From positions 186,001 through 250,000 of the IMG/VR virus record IMGVR_UViG_3300033182_000980: a DNA stretch of 64,000 nucleotides; one strand, 5' to 3'. This DNA comes from a virus. Position 1 is the first letter of the stretch, and the number at the start of each line of letters is the position of its first letter. Below the pieces are notes generated by a model that saw nothing but the letters and a program-made list of their open reading frames with translations, searched no databases and was not told where the DNA came from. Below are positions 36,841 to 49,400 of the stretch, one piece after another. The position numbers and the translations under genes are program-made.

Positions 36841-36855
36841 ATATTTAATCCTTAC
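36841..36855 (-). promoter_or_regulatory. Possible degenerate promoter element
   Basis: Minus strand reads GTAAGGATTAAATAT, one base shorter than the CCCC-type site GTAACCCCTTAAATAT. 36 nt before the ATG at 36805, the usual spacing. Low certainty. Confidence 0.3.
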
Positions 36856-36912
36856 AAAAGAGTATTTGGGTGGTATAGATGATCTACACTATCTTAAAGG
36901 AGATGAAAGATC

Positions 36913-37170
36913 ATGGGGCGACCAAAGCAGAATAAGAAGGCAGAGATCAGAGCAAGGCGTAAGGCTCGTAGAGCACATGAGCGTATTGCTGATCTCAAGC
37001 GTAGGGAGAAGATGATTAAGGCTTATCTAAAAGTCATTGCGGAGAACGCACAGACTTTACAACAGCTCGCTGACTCGGAAGCCCAAGAAGCTACAGGAGA
37101 AGCTACCGACATTTCTGACGAGTCTTCTTCTTCTCCAGACGATCAAAGTAGCCAATCGCCTTCCGAATAG
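36913..37170 (+). CDS. Small Arg/Lys-rich protein with acidic Ser tail
   Basis: 85 residues, AAAGGAGATG before the ATG at 36913. Basic N-terminal half (GRPKQNKKAEIRARRKARRAHERIADLKRREKM), a helical middle, and a Ser/Asp/Gln-rich tail (TDISDESSSSPDDQSSQSPSE). Highly charged bipartite composition suggests nucleic-acid or ribosome contact. Overlaps the convergent gene 37103-37294 by 68 nt; both reading frames are intact there. Confidence 0.55.
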   Translation: MGRPKQNKKAEIRARRKARRAHERIADLKRREKMIKAYLKVIAENAQTLQQLADSEAQEATGEATDISDESSSSPDDQSSQSPSE

Positions 37171-37294
37171 TATAGAGGCACTTGGCACACATACCAGTGC
37201 CATCTTGCCAATTTAACCCCCAACCTCTAGTGCTTTCGGGGAGCTTATGACCACAGCAAGTACAATGTCCTGGTACTCGTTTGTCCTTAGCCAT
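37103..37294 (-). CDS. Small zinc-ribbon protein
   Basis: 63 residues with two Cys pairs, GHCTCCGHKLPE (C11-x2-C14 or C-x-C-C) and TGMCAKCLYT (C-x2-C), spaced as in a short zinc ribbon, plus a basic C-terminus (LEKKKTRQKCR). Probably nucleic-acid or protein binding. The 3' third overlaps the end of the plus-strand gene 36913-37170. Confidence 0.6.
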   Translation of the reverse strand: MAKDKRVPGHCTCCGHKLPESTRGWGLNWQDGTGMCAKCLYTIRKAIGYFDRLEKKKTRQKCR

Positions 37295-37305
37295 GACATA
37301 GGGCT

Positions 37306-40300
37306 TTAGTTGCTAGAGTTGTATGGGGCAGGTACTACATTTAAGTTAGATGCTTGACTGTAGACCTTAACTAGAGGTTTACCTTTGATCCTAAAGCGAT
37401 CAGCAGCCGCTAGACCCTCACCATATCCCGATGGAGATATATCTCCACCAAGTGTGATTGACGATGTTCCTCCGTCTACTGCGTGGGTGACAACAACTAA
37501 CTGAAGCTCACTCCCATAGCTCTTAGGGTTTGAGAAGCTATCCTCTTCATAGTTATTGGACACGAGTAGTGCTCTACCGACTAACGCACTTCCTTTCAGC
37601 ACAGGCTGTAAGGACTCATTAAATGAGGTCGCAAGGAAGCTCAAAGGTCCTCCTGGTATATTCCCTCCTGCGTTGAATACAGCACCACCACCTCTTGCGA
37701 TGGTGAACTTAGGGTCAGATGCAGGGGTTGCTCCATTAAAGATCTTGCCGTCATTCATCTGAAGTGTGTCTCCGCTGACACCAAGAGCGGCAGTATAAGG
37801 GATACCATTGGGGTTTACAGGTACAGGATTAGAAATCGTGGAGTATGATCCCGAAGATGAGAACAGATAGCTAGAGCTATTGTTTAAGATGTCCTCACAC
37901 ACAAAGTCGGAGTCTCTTACGAGTGATCCGAGAGGCAATCTTGATGTAATCCCTGTTAGAGAGATTGGGGTATTACCATCACCTGCGTTGATCTTTGGTG
38001 CGTTGACTCCAGAGAAGTGAACACGACTCATGCTTCGAGAGTTGAGTACAGACTCTTTGTTATAAACAAAAGGATTCACCTCAAACCACATCTCGAAGCT
38101 CATGGGTGATTCTCTAAGACCCTCAAAGATTTGAATGTCTTGACCGTTCCTCAAGTCTTTCCATAGAACTGCTAACTCAAAGGTGTCTGTTGGGTTAGGA
38201 GCTTGGATTAAAACACCGAGGTAGGTTTGATTGTCCACATTGTTTTGCTTCATTTCCCCACGAGTCTGGAAGCAGTTATACCCTAAGCTCTGTAGCCACT
38301 CCATAGTCAATGCTACTTGTGTTTCAAGAACCCGACCATTTCCATTAGCAGATAAGGTGATCGTGTCTACAAGAGAGCCATTTTTGTAGAGGTTAAGGTC
38401 TACAACTGACTGTACGATAGTTTCAGCTTGCTCGAATAGGAATAGGCTCGCCCAACCTCCTCTTAGAGTAGACTCACCGGTAAAAGTAGAAGTCCTTAAG
38501 GGGATATAGTTAAGACCTTCTGCCAATAAATCGGTGGGATCTCGATTGATAGGGAATGGTGTGTGTCCGACATCTGTGATTGTTGTCGGGTAGACCTCAC
38601 CTCCAATCTTACCTGTACCTAAAGTGGTGTAGAAATCCATACTTGCGAGCACTTCTACATTACGCTTATTGGTATTCGAGAGGTCTACTGGTTGTGTCTT
38701 AGATCCTAGCCTTAGTTTGTTGAGGCTCTTTCGACCTTGAGGTACCGTTTGGTCTGATTGTCCGAGTGTACCTAAAGGGTCGCCTTGATACGGAGTACGC
38801 TTGTAAGCAACAGTAATGTGAGATCCGATGGGAGGGGCGAAAGGAATAACTGTGGACACAACAGCTTTCTGGGCATCTGTCGCAAGTAAAGCAAACCCCG
38901 AACCATTATGCTTTCTAGGCAGTACATATCTGTTATGAGAAATAAATCCGTCAGCAAACATGAACACGACAGCTTCAACGACATAGTTAAAGTCTGTAAA
39001 GGTAGAACCCTCAACCCAACCAGCACCTTTATCTTTTAGTCGTGTGATGTCGATAGCGTGTTCGGTGAGCATATAGGTATGTGCGTGTTGATAATCTGGA
39101 TTAGACCCATCATCACCATTTACAAGCTCTTGACCACCATTTTGTCGGATATACATGGTGAACGCAGAGGTATCTGTCCTAAGTAGGTTAGGGCAGTTCC
39201 CATTCGATACATTAGTCGCAACAGTAACACGATCACTTGCGTGTCCTGCGAGTTGGTTTTGGTTAGTCAGATGAGCGTGGAAAAGATCTCTCTCATAAAC
39301 ACCATAGACTCGAACGATGCCATAGTAAGGTGGAAGCTCAATACCGTTAAGGGTAGACCCAAAGTCGCTTGTAGGCACATCGGTAAATGTTGTTCTTCTA
39401 GCACCAATACCGATCTTGCTGTTTATGGTGTTGATCGCTTGTCTTTGACCCCATGCAGTATCTGGATCTCCTGTGACAAAGAGAACATTCTTAGTACCTG
39501 GACTCCCTTCATTATCAAGACCCCCGATGATGTTAAATACTTGATCAGTGCCAGATAGGGGCTTATCTATAAAGATGTGGTTTAGGCCGTTTCTAAACTG
39601 ATCTTCTGTCCCTGTATAGGTATGTAAGGGGATGTCTTGTCTACCGAAGCGAGGCATGATTGCTTCGGGTAGAACAAAGGCGGCGTTTTTAGTTGGGAGG
39701 AACATCTCGGCAGTTTCAAGGTCTACATCAATCTGTGATGAGTTCCAATGCTCTGGTACTAGAGGTAGGGTAACCCCATTCAACGCTAGGTTATCAGAAG
39801 TCGCTTTGTTGATGATGACTGTTTTATTTTGAAACGGTCGGAGGACGACAGTCTTGCTGTTTTCGTCAGTAAAGGCTTCTGCTTCACGATCCGCTTCCTC
39901 GTTGATGATACGACCACCCATTTGGTTAGGTTGAGCAACACCGATAGGGAGATTTGATGAGGGCAGTCTGTTCCAAAGGGAAATATGATTCTTTGTCGGT
40001 AAGTCGATCTCGTTTCCTACAAGGGGTAGGTTAGAGAAATCATTCCCATGTAACACGGACTTAGAGTTGTTAAGGAACTCACCTGTAGAGATGTCGGGGA
40101 TTAAGCCGATTTTGTGGATGTCCTCTGCAACATTAGCTGTGCCACCAGTTGCAGATGGGTATAGGACAGACACTCCAAGTTGGAACTCGTTTGTGATTTG
40201 AAGTTTACCTAACCCCGTGATTGGAAGTGTGCCTGTGTGGGCCTCTGACTCTGTAATGGCGATCATAACCTCATCATCTTGATTGGAGAGGTCTTGTGTT

Positions 40301-42630
40301 CTGAACTCGATTTTCAGAGTTGTATTGGTGGTCAATCCTGCTGATCGTAGTATGTTGTCGATAGGTTTAAGTATGATCCAACCTACTTTCGAGTTTGGAG
40401 TCCAAAGATCAGCTGGATTTGTTGAGTCATAATAAGTAGCACTAGCAGTGTCTGCATCATCGTTTAATAGGTCTACTACTTTGAACACACCGTTGTTTTG
40501 TTGGTGGTTGTCTCTAGGGTCGCCATAGATGACAGCATAGAGGCTAGAGTGATCCCCACTCGTGTCATACCCATTGTTTGTAACGAGGCTTTCAAGATTT
40601 CTTAAAGCGAGAGGTAAATCATCTCCACTTGCACCCAATCTGACAGCAACGACTTTCTCGGAAGCGACAAAAGCGTTTGTGCTTTGTTCAGATACAATAC
40701 TTGATTGGCTGGCTGCGAGTGGTCGATACAAGTAGCGATAGTTCTGAGTTACATTATCGGGCACAGTGTTTGATGTGAATGTATCGCTATACTTTGACTT
40801 CCCTAGAACAATGAATGGTTTTTCAAAGTTTGAAGCGAGGGTCGGGGAGTATAACTGACCGTGAGTTTCACCGACCTCTTCGATAGTGAAGGGTGCTCTT
40901 TTTGTAGATGTGTCTCTGATCTCTCTAGGGGCTATAAAGCGAACCCCTCTTTCTTCGGCGGTAGTCGCACCGTCAATCTCATTGACTCCATAAGCTAAGT
41001 TTGAGGTTGTTGAATCAAGAGTGAGCTTAATCCAAGACCCCGACTTAATTGAGTTGTCCTCATAAATAAATGCACTAGGTTCAAGGTCTGGTCCTATAGT
41101 CCATGATGCAAGGTTAGCTTGATTGAGGTTTGTTGTGGTTACCCCAAACCCATCTCTAGCACTAGGGAGGTTAAGATACAGAGTCAATCCCATTTGAGGA
41201 ACAGAGGCATCTGACCATGTATCTCTAAAACCGTTGGGCCAATCCATAGGGTGCGTTTGAGCAGAAACATCTTTGTCGATCATAGAAACTTCTTCTACTG
41301 TCGTTCCCGCCGAAGTGATGTTGTTTTGGTTCTGCTTGTAGGCTGTCTTTAGGTTTCCGAACAAGAGGTCAGAGAGAGAGCTTTCAAGAAGGGACTGATA
41401 ATCCCACTCACCGATAGTGGTCGCATGACGCATATCGAATAGATCTTCGGTATGGATCTGATCGGCATATTTACCATCGGGTCGGTTGTTAAAGAGAACA
41501 ACATTTGTGCCTGCCGAGTGATACTTAGTTTGTGTACCACCCTCACCTCTAGCTTCAATCGTGATGTTGGGGTCTGCGAAACCACTTACTCTGATGATTT
41601 CTCTGTTAAGACCTTCACCAAGCACCAAGTATCTTTCAGACCCATAGAGGGATGCGTCATCAAGACCCGAACCAACACCGTTAAGGAGTGCGACATTACC
41701 TGTATGACCTGCGTCTAAGGGGTCAACAAGAGTTGCTTGTAGAAGAGTCGTAGCGTCTGTGCTTGTGGTAGAGGACGGCTTACGATTTATCGCTCCATTC
41801 TGATTAGCATTACCTGCGTTTGTAGAAGCGACATAAGCGTTATCATTCCTACGAGTGATTGCACAGATCGGGATGCCATAGACGATGTTCTCGGACAAGA
41901 AATCACTTAGTGGTGTACCTGTTGCAGTACCGTCATCGGTCATGTGAGCGACCCAAAGACCTGCATCTCCATTAGCCCACTGGTTATTGAAGCTCACATT
42001 GCTAACAGCGTCTAGCGGCCCTTTAGCTTTAACGAGGTTGCTAGACATACCCTCTAGGTGAGAATAGATGTCGATGTTATCAACTACTCTGAAGCGATAC
42101 TGAACTTGAACACGCTTTGTGGTTTCAAATCCAACATTAGAGTCCACCATCTCATCGTCTAGCCCAGCACCACTGAGATTACCGTTGGAATAAACGGTCG
42201 TGGTAGTTGGTTTAACTTTTTCTAAGGTCGCATCCGGTAGTGCGTTGTCAGCAGAGATGATTGTTTTCCACACCTCAAGGAATACGAAGTCTACTCGGTT
42301 ATCTTGGGTAGGGGGAGGTGATAGGTTGATGGTAGCTTCTTCAATGTCGAGGACGAGTCCGTTGACAAGGGCTTTAAGTGGCTTGACCTTTAAGAAGTTT
42401 GACCACAGGGGATTAAACTCAAAGTCTCGGTCAGCAGTTCTAGGGTTCATTAAGATACCACTATGTGCTGTTGCCGATACTGTCTTTGAGAGGTTATCTG
42501 TAGCGATTTGACCTATAAGGTTAAGCTCACTATCGAGAGGTGGCTTACCTGCTTGCCACACAACATTTGTGTATTGGCGATTGGTCGTGTCTAGTGTTCT
42601 ACTAACTGTACTCTTAAAGTCGTCAGCCAT
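37306..42630 (-). CDS. Very long tail/fibre protein with shared attachment domain
   Basis: 1774 residues. The N-terminal ~120 residues (YTNVVWQAGKPPLDSELNLIGQIA, FLKVKPLKALVNGLVLDIEEA, RVDFVFLEVWKT) are homologous to those of 49667-52921. This module likely anchors both proteins to the same baseplate site. The rest is beta-rich, Asn/Thr/Gly/Ser-rich and without coiled coil or catalytic motif, typical of long fibres or baseplate-associated receptor-binding proteins. AAAGGGG before the ATG. Last gene of the structural row. Specific function inferred from length, composition and location. Confidence 0.72.
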   Translation of the reverse strand: MADDFKSTVSRTLDTTNRQYTNVVWQAGKPPLDSELNLIGQIATDNLSKTVSATAHSGILMNPRTADRDFEFNPLWSNFLKVKPLKALVNGLVLDIEEATINLSPPPTQDNRVDFVFLEVWKTIISADNALPDATLEKVKPTTTTVYSNGNLSGAGLDDEMVDSNVGFETTKRVQVQYRFRVVDNIDIYSHLEGMSSNLVKAKGPLDAVSNVSFNNQWANGDAGLWVAHMTDDGTATGTPLSDFLSENIVYGIPICAITRRNDNAYVASTNAGNANQNGAINRKPSSTTSTDATTLLQATLVDPLDAGHTGNVALLNGVGSGLDDASLYGSERYLVLGEGLNREIIRVSGFADPNITIEARGEGGTQTKYHSAGTNVVLFNNRPDGKYADQIHTEDLFDMRHATTIGEWDYQSLLESSLSDLLFGNLKTAYKQNQNNITSAGTTVEEVSMIDKDVSAQTHPMDWPNGFRDTWSDASVPQMGLTLYLNLPSARDGFGVTTTNLNQANLASWTIGPDLEPSAFIYEDNSIKSGSWIKLTLDSTTSNLAYGVNEIDGATTAEERGVRFIAPREIRDTSTKRAPFTIEEVGETHGQLYSPTLASNFEKPFIVLGKSKYSDTFTSNTVPDNVTQNYRYLYRPLAASQSSIVSEQSTNAFVASEKVVAVRLGASGDDLPLALRNLESLVTNNGYDTSGDHSSLYAVIYGDPRDNHQQNNGVFKVVDLLNDDADTASATYYDSTNPADLWTPNSKVGWIILKPIDNILRSAGLTTNTTLKIEFRTQDLSNQDDEVMIAITESEAHTGTLPITGLGKLQITNEFQLGVSVLYPSATGGTANVAEDIHKIGLIPDISTGEFLNNSKSVLHGNDFSNLPLVGNEIDLPTKNHISLWNRLPSSNLPIGVAQPNQMGGRIINEEADREAEAFTDENSKTVVLRPFQNKTVIINKATSDNLALNGVTLPLVPEHWNSSQIDVDLETAEMFLPTKNAAFVLPEAIMPRFGRQDIPLHTYTGTEDQFRNGLNHIFIDKPLSGTDQVFNIIGGLDNEGSPGTKNVLFVTGDPDTAWGQRQAINTINSKIGIGARRTTFTDVPTSDFGSTLNGIELPPYYGIVRVYGVYERDLFHAHLTNQNQLAGHASDRVTVATNVSNGNCPNLLRTDTSAFTMYIRQNGGQELVNGDDGSNPDYQHAHTYMLTEHAIDITRLKDKGAGWVEGSTFTDFNYVVEAVVFMFADGFISHNRYVLPRKHNGSGFALLATDAQKAVVSTVIPFAPPIGSHITVAYKRTPYQGDPLGTLGQSDQTVPQGRKSLNKLRLGSKTQPVDLSNTNKRNVEVLASMDFYTTLGTGKIGGEVYPTTITDVGHTPFPINRDPTDLLAEGLNYIPLRTSTFTGESTLRGGWASLFLFEQAETIVQSVVDLNLYKNGSLVDTITLSANGNGRVLETQVALTMEWLQSLGYNCFQTRGEMKQNNVDNQTYLGVLIQAPNPTDTFELAVLWKDLRNGQDIQIFEGLRESPMSFEMWFEVNPFVYNKESVLNSRSMSRVHFSGVNAPKINAGDGNTPISLTGITSRLPLGSLVRDSDFVCEDILNNSSSYLFSSSGSYSTISNPVPVNPNGIPYTAALGVSGDTLQMNDGKIFNGATPASDPKFTIARGGGAVFNAGGNIPGGPLSFLATSFNESLQPVLKGSALVGRALLVSNNYEEDSFSNPKSYGSELQLVVVTHAVDGGTSSITLGGDISPSGYGEGLAAADRFRIKGKPLVKVYSQASNLNVVPAPYNSSN

Positions 42631-42650
42631 TTTTTATCCCCTTTATGTTA

Positions 42651-43478
42651 TCAATACATCAATGTGTATGAGAGAAGTGTGAGATCAGCGTCTGTGTAGT
42701 TTACCCATGCTAGTCTGATCGTATCGACCGCACCATTGAATGAGAAAACAGATAGGTTGTCGATCTCTTGGTATGTACTACCATCACTAGATATAAAACA
42801 TCTAAGACGATTAGACGCATCATATTCGGTGTTTGTGTAAGCCACTGAACCTTTTCGGTTTGCTGTCTTTGCTGTTTGTGGTGGAGTCGTTTTCTCTTTG
42901 TCAGATAAAGAGCGATCTTTAGTGTAGCTCTTTAAGGCACTCCTAAAGTACACAAAGAAATCGTTTCTACCTAGACCATCTGATGTGCTTCCAGCTATAT
43001 CTATCTCTTGTGTGAGAATGCACCGATTACCCGGAAGAGTTTGATCTGATGTGATTGTAGCTCCCTCTGTATGACCCATGTTCGGGAAACGACCCATCAC
43101 AGAGGTAGTGTTCGGAGCATCCCCATTTTTATAGGAGTTGAGGAAGTTATATTCGGGGTTCGCTGAACTCACAGGGAGGTATAGGTTATCAACGACAGAG
43201 ATCGACTGACTCGCACTCGTCTCAAAGTTATCAGTGAAGTCAGCCTCACTTAAAAGGTTGTTCGTAATGAAGTAATCAAACGCTACAAACCTTTCCCTCA
43301 TCATCTCGTTGATCTTGTTGATGACATCAGCCCTAGTAGGCTTTGTTGTATTGAGCTTTAGATCAAAGTGGTCTGGAAAGTCCACCACATACCGACCAGA
43401 GATCGGGAGGGTGTTTGGGTATGTGGGAATGATTTCTACTAATGTATCTGTAGCATCTCTATGAAATATAGCTGGCAT
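42651..43478 (-). CDS. Putative tail/fibre-associated protein
   Basis: 275 residues between two giant structural genes (3-nt and 20-nt gaps). N-terminus TLVEIIPTYPNTLPISGRYVVDFPDHFDLKLN, then helical (RADVINKINEMMRERFVAFDYFITNNLL), then a beta-rich C-terminus (SSDGSTYQEIDNLSVFSFNGAVDTIRLAWVNYTDADLTLLSYTLMY). No known domain. Likely a virion protein or an assembly chaperone of the neighbouring fibre proteins, on context alone. Confidence 0.6.
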   Translation of the reverse strand: MPAIFHRDATDTLVEIIPTYPNTLPISGRYVVDFPDHFDLKLNTTKPTRADVINKINEMMRERFVAFDYFITNNLLSEADFTDNFETSASQSISVVDNLYLPVSSANPEYNFLNSYKNGDAPNTTSVMGRFPNMGHTEGATITSDQTLPGNRCILTQEIDIAGSTSDGLGRNDFFVYFRSALKSYTKDRSLSDKEKTTPPQTAKTANRKGSVAYTNTEYDASNRLRCFISSDGSTYQEIDNLSVFSFNGAVDTIRLAWVNYTDADLTLLSYTLMY

Positions 43479-43481
43479 ATT

Positions 43482-46400
43482 TTACCCCTTACCCTTGTTA
43501 GTTAATGTCTTTTGAACACCACCACCTATTGGTGTAATCACATCACCTGCGAAGGTATATGTTTGCTTGTTTGTCTTAATGACATTAGTACCATCATGGC
43601 TTAAAGCAGTTGCACCTCTCAGGTATCCAGAAGCATTTGTGCCTGTTTGTTGTGCATCATCATAATGCAACATATACAGAGTCCTGTCATCTTCACCATT
43701 TGATGTAGTTGTATCTATATCCCCAAATAAGTTGATCTTTGTGTATTCTGGTCTATCAATCACTTCGTCTCGATCAAAGTTAGAACCGTCTGGACGAAGC
43801 ACTTCAATACCCATTAAGCCACGCCTTGCCCATGTAGGAGCACGATCATCGGGTGGGAATGAATGTCCTCTATAAGATTTGTTCGGAGAGGGCCAGATGT
43901 CATATACTTCCCGTGTTCCATTTGGGTACACATTCGCTTCTAGTACGAGCAGGTTGTCCAAGTCCACCCTGTCTACAAGAGCCGTAGGGTCATTGGGGTG
44001 TAGCTCATAACTAGGGTTGTCTGGATCGCTAAGGATTACCTTAACGAGTATTGGAGCTTCTTTATTTCCAGCCCCCCACTTTCTGTATATGGTATCCCCA
44101 TAGTGTCGAGTAGAATTACCCACCCAAATGGTCTTTGCCTTTTCTCCTAGATACTCATCATGTGATCCTAGCCACTCATACTCGTTGGCAGAACCCTCAA
44201 AGTTTTCTGTTCCAAGCGTGTTGAAGGCTGGCACAAACCCGACATCAAGTTCGAGATCAAGTGCGACAAGACCTTCTTCGACAAGGAAGGTTTCTTTGTA
44301 AGATACACAACAACCAGCACCGTCAATGCTTGGGTGTGTCTTATCAGAGGTAGCACCACCCTCGTTCATCCCCCCAAATGTTCCTGTCGGATCACCTGCG
44401 TATTGAACATAGGACTCACCAACCTCTCCGTTCATCACACCCACATCAAGCCAAGTGGTTAATCCTGGTACTTTGACGAACACACGCATAACACGCTTAC
44501 GCATAAGATACTTCTTAGAATCTATCGTGTAGACAGTACCATCCCTTCGAGCGTTAGGGAATTTAGGGTCTACATAAGAAATCATGTCCCAATCTATCCC
44601 GACAAGTCTCAACTTGATTGGGGTAAATGAAGTGTTGCCTTGATCGTCAACTTTATATCTGACCCATTCTCCAGACTCGATTAGACCTTGTGGATCGGCA
44701 TCCTCTGCAAGCCTATCAACTTGATTACCATTCGCAGTTTCAGTCCAATCTCTGTTCCAATAAGGAATGTGAGGGCTTCTTTCGTTGCTCTTTCCAAAGT
44801 TTAGATCAAATGCTCTTAGGTATCCCACATCTGGCTTTACAGGTAGCGAACTGTAGTCGGGCTGGGCGTGTCTAATGAGTGGCAGAGTAGCTACACCATC
44901 ATCAACCCACCCAAATCCAGAGTCGATTTTATCTGCGTTGCCAGGGATCAAGTTAGTTGGGTGGATGTCTGTATTAGGGAGATACCAACCAACATGAGAG
45001 TCTATTAAAGGATTTCTATTAGCCGCACCATTGGTCGTATAGTTAAGGTCATATCCAAACTCTGTGACAGTGGGTCCGAAGAAGTTTTGGGAAGGGTAAA
45101 CCAAGATACCTCGTGGTGGTGTTCCATACTTTGAACCGGACAAGTGATTTCTTGTCATGTTTGGAAAACCGCTGACTTGAGCTTCGAGCCAATCAAGAGG
45201 GTCTAAAGGATTGGTGGTTTTGATCCTTCTAAGGTGTAAGTTATTTCGTAAATAACCTGCATACCCATGATGAGAGAACTTCATTAGGTTTGGTAGTGGG
45301 TATGTTGCTGGATCAAAGCGATTGTTGTTTTTATCTACCCTAGCCATACGAGGTGAGTAGTTGACCTCATCTCTGACAGGGAAAGAGATATACCCACCAT
45401 TGACACCCGAACCAAAGTGAGGAAGACCTGGGCCGACTAGATTTGATCTCAACTCGGTGTTACCCACTGCTGGTGTAGCACCACTTACATCGCTGTGGTT
45501 GCCGAACTGATAGCTCGTATCGGGATCGTTGTTGTCCAAGACAGATAAGAGGCTATGCTCTATACGATAAGATTCGTCTAAGAAACGCTCTTGTGTATCT
45601 TTCCTTGGGGTGAGCAACGATGTAAGAGGAAACCTAGTCTGAGTGTCTACTGCGTGTAGATTGTAGGTAGTACCTGCTTGTCTGTTCCCTTGTCCACTGA
45701 ATGTAATATACCCTAAAACATCTTGAGTAAAGTTTCCATACTCTGGAAGCTCCTTTCTTCCAGTAGGTATAACCTCTACAATCCTCTCACCAAAGTTTCT
45801 AATGCCATCTTTGGTAAGACTTAGAGCGGGGTGTGGGTGTTCTTTCACTTGGCGTAAAAAGTTTGCAAATCTGATTTCTTCGGGGTCGGTTGAACTATAT
45901 GTCTGAAGATAGCTACCACATAAGTGGACAGTAGCACCTAACTGACAGTTAACAAAAACACCAGCAGAGTGAGTGTTGGTATTGATGCCCTCACCATAAT
46001 AAGGTCCTAAGGCATTACTCTGAATATAAGTGGTGTTGTCTCCCATGTTCTCATAGAGATATATACGATTTACACCAGAAGTAGATTGAAAGTCTAGGTA
46101 GAGGTCGGCTTTCCTTGCGGCGTTCCCATAGCCCCATGTTTGACCGAGTTGGTAAATGCCTGATTTCTGCTTGGTCGATTTATTCCACGCACTAGGTACA
46201 ACTTGGAACTCTGGAATGACCGTATTTGGAGGTAGGTTTAGACCTTGAGTATCTTTGATGCCATTGATACCAATATCGTGGTCGTAAGGCACACTTGGAT
46301 GACACTCAATGTAGTAATCAACATCTTTGATTGCGATGTACTTTGCATCCATGTGAGAGGTAGCCGCTACTCTTGTAGGGGTGTTTTCTACAGGGCGATA

Positions 46401-49400
46401 AACAGGAACATCACTACGATAGTAATAGTCGGCATCTACACCAGCTAAGAGCTGTGGCTCTTGTTGTGTGTTCCTTACCCAATCCCAACCTGTGCATAGT
46501 TCAAGGGCATACCCATTAGCCTCATCTCCGCCGATAGGTAGGAGTTCTAGTTCAACATAAACTTTGTATCCCTCCTCATCATATCTATAGATGGAGAATG
46601 CTTGTCCACATGACTTTGGAGTTAATACGCTTGATATAGGATCATTGTTTTCCCAACGAGCTTGTAGGAACACTTCTGCAAAGCTCTCTTTATTTCGGTA
46701 CTCTTGACCTACTATATCATGCGACTCGGCATATACTTGAACACCTGTGCCAAAAGGGTCAACACCTGTAGGGCCTTTTTTATCCATAACATAGATGTTG
46801 GCATTAGCGATTGCAGACCCTCCACCTAATGTAGTGCCTGTAGGGATGAGTCGATCTCCATATAACTCAAGCAAAGAGAGTTTTCTCGAAGAGTGGTATA
46901 AGACTTTTTTTGTAAATCCCAAAGAGTTGTTGGAGAGATCATCCTTGACTGAAATGACACCTAAGTTCTCAAACTGCTTGTGAGGGTTGTTTAGCAAGAC
47001 ACTAGGTCTGAACCCTACTGTGGTAAAGGTACATAGACCTTGCTTCGAGTCATATAGTGTCAGATCATTTACAGCTTTGACAGAATCGCCTGTAGGGATA
47101 ACAGCTATATTTCCGTCTACCACGCCACCTTTTAAGTCTGTGGCGTTCGCCCATACTTGCTGGTGTTTTGTAGTGATCGTATATTGTGGTAAAGTGTCGT
47201 TATCAAAGTATTCAACGCTGTTTGCTACTAGGTTGTTTGAAGCTGTAAGATCACTTGTTAGGATTTGGAGTGTAGGTCTGATTGTTTCAAAAGGTACGCT
47301 AGGGTTAGCCTCTGTGTTTGTCCAGTCGGACATAGAGTCCGTACCTTGAACAAATTTCTTTGTGATCTCGATTTCGACTCTGAACTTAGTGTTTTGAGTT
47401 TCGGTTGCTCTATTTACTGAGCCTCCAAAATGACTTGTTCCATGCCCTTTATAAGAGAACCAAGAGTTAGGGTGTGCATAAAGGACACCAGACACCCATG
47501 AGAAGTAGGTGTCATCTCTGCTAAGTGTATCAATGTCTCCTTCTGTCGGGTGTATGCCATAGGACTGAGACTTTGACTTGATCCCAAAAGATGCAAGGGA
47601 TGACTTTTGAAGGAAGTTCAGATTGGGTCGGAATACCGAGAGTGACTTACTTGGCTGGTATGATGCTTCTGTGTCAGTGAGTCCATCTCCACCTGTCATG
47701 CCTAGATACTCACCTACATTGTTATTTAAGGTCGAGTAATCCACTAAACTTTGACTGTAGAGATCACTTTCAGAGGGTGCTACACCGTCACGAACAAAAG
47801 ATTCAAAAGCCCTCTCGGTCTTAAAGTGCATAAGTGCGATAGACCCAAAGTTAAATTCGGGTTGAGCAGAGTCAAGAGCTAGACCACCATTCACACCTGT
47901 GCTTGTTGTGCCATCAAGTGTGTATTCGTTGGTTAATGTGATGACCTGTCTGTATCTCGCTACTTGGAAAGAGTAGTTATCTTGTTCACCAAAGGTGGTA
48001 TATCCACCAGCCGTTGTGAATCTATTAGCGTAATCAGCCGAGTCTTGGTCTTGGTTCGGTTTACGCTTTATGAAGAACCGATCTCTTTCGAGTGGTGGTG
48101 TTTGTAGCCCATTCGGAGAATAATCTCTTAACACAGGCATACGATATGAAAGGAAGTTTCGCTCCTCTTTTAAGACATACGCATAGTAGGTGAAAGGGGT
48201 ATTCACATTAGCGGGATCTATGTCGATCTCACTAGTGCCTGTATTTATAGTTGCTTGTATTGTTGCCCCTGTACTGTCAATAACATACGCACCGAGAGAA
48301 GGTTCTGGATCTGATTCCGAGTAAAAATCGGCCCAAGGTAGAGAGGTGAGGTTGCTCTGTTTAGAAATCTTCTCGAAGGGTGAGAAGAGAACAGGGATAC
48401 CACCGACTCTTGTCGTTGATCCATCAAAAGCATTAGCGTTTGTTAGCAGTCTGACTTTCCCTATAGAAGTCTTATCGGGGACACCTACTAAGTCGGCTAT
48501 CGGACCAGATCTTGTAGACTCTGTGGTGTAGTTTCCTGTGTGTAGCTCGTATAGATCATACTGACCTGTTTTCCTAGAAGGGAATGTATCACTAGATGTG
48601 TTATTAAAAATAACATCACCTGGAGACCCGTCATTAGGTCCTGCACCTTGACCGAGATTGATTGCACCAATAACTCTTGATTCTATATCGTCAACAGTCG
48701 TAGCTGGAGAACCTACAAAACTTGTTGCCACTCCATAGGGATCACTAGCAAACCTTACAAGTGCGACCACACCACGATCAGCAGGGAAGAGTACACCCGA
48801 AACAACAATACCTACATCTTGAGGTAATGGCTCGGACACTGTTAAATCTGTCAGACCTTCTGTCAAACTAGGCAAGTAAGTGGTTGTTCTAAAAGGAGAA
48901 CCTAAACTTATAGACGCTTGCCCTTCTTTTACCGATAAAGAAGAAGTACCTGTGCCCGCATTAAACCCAAGCGTAATCCCTGTTGCCGAGTTGAAGAAAT
49001 CGCTTACACTTTCTTCGGACACAGACGAGTTTTTGTATGAGAAGGGGTAAATCTCGGTAGCTTCGATGTTTTGGAAAGCAGTTCTTGGTACAGATTGTTG
49101 AACCCCACCATACCCATTCTCAAACTCATATGGTGTTCCTTGACCATGAGTCACCGTGTTTACGCTTAGACCTTGATCCGAGTTGATGTCCGAGTTTCTG
49201 TAGTTAAAGTTGACTGTATCGTATTTACCTAGAGGGTTTATGTACTTAGCATCGTATGTGGAGCTTGGATTCTCGGTCATATCTGTGCCATAATAATAGT
49301 GTGGCATCTCAAATCGCTCTGCCCATTTTTTACGCTGTGTCAGCCAAGGTGGGTTATCCACGACTTTTGCTTGACCCCAATCGGGTCGTCCATCATGTGT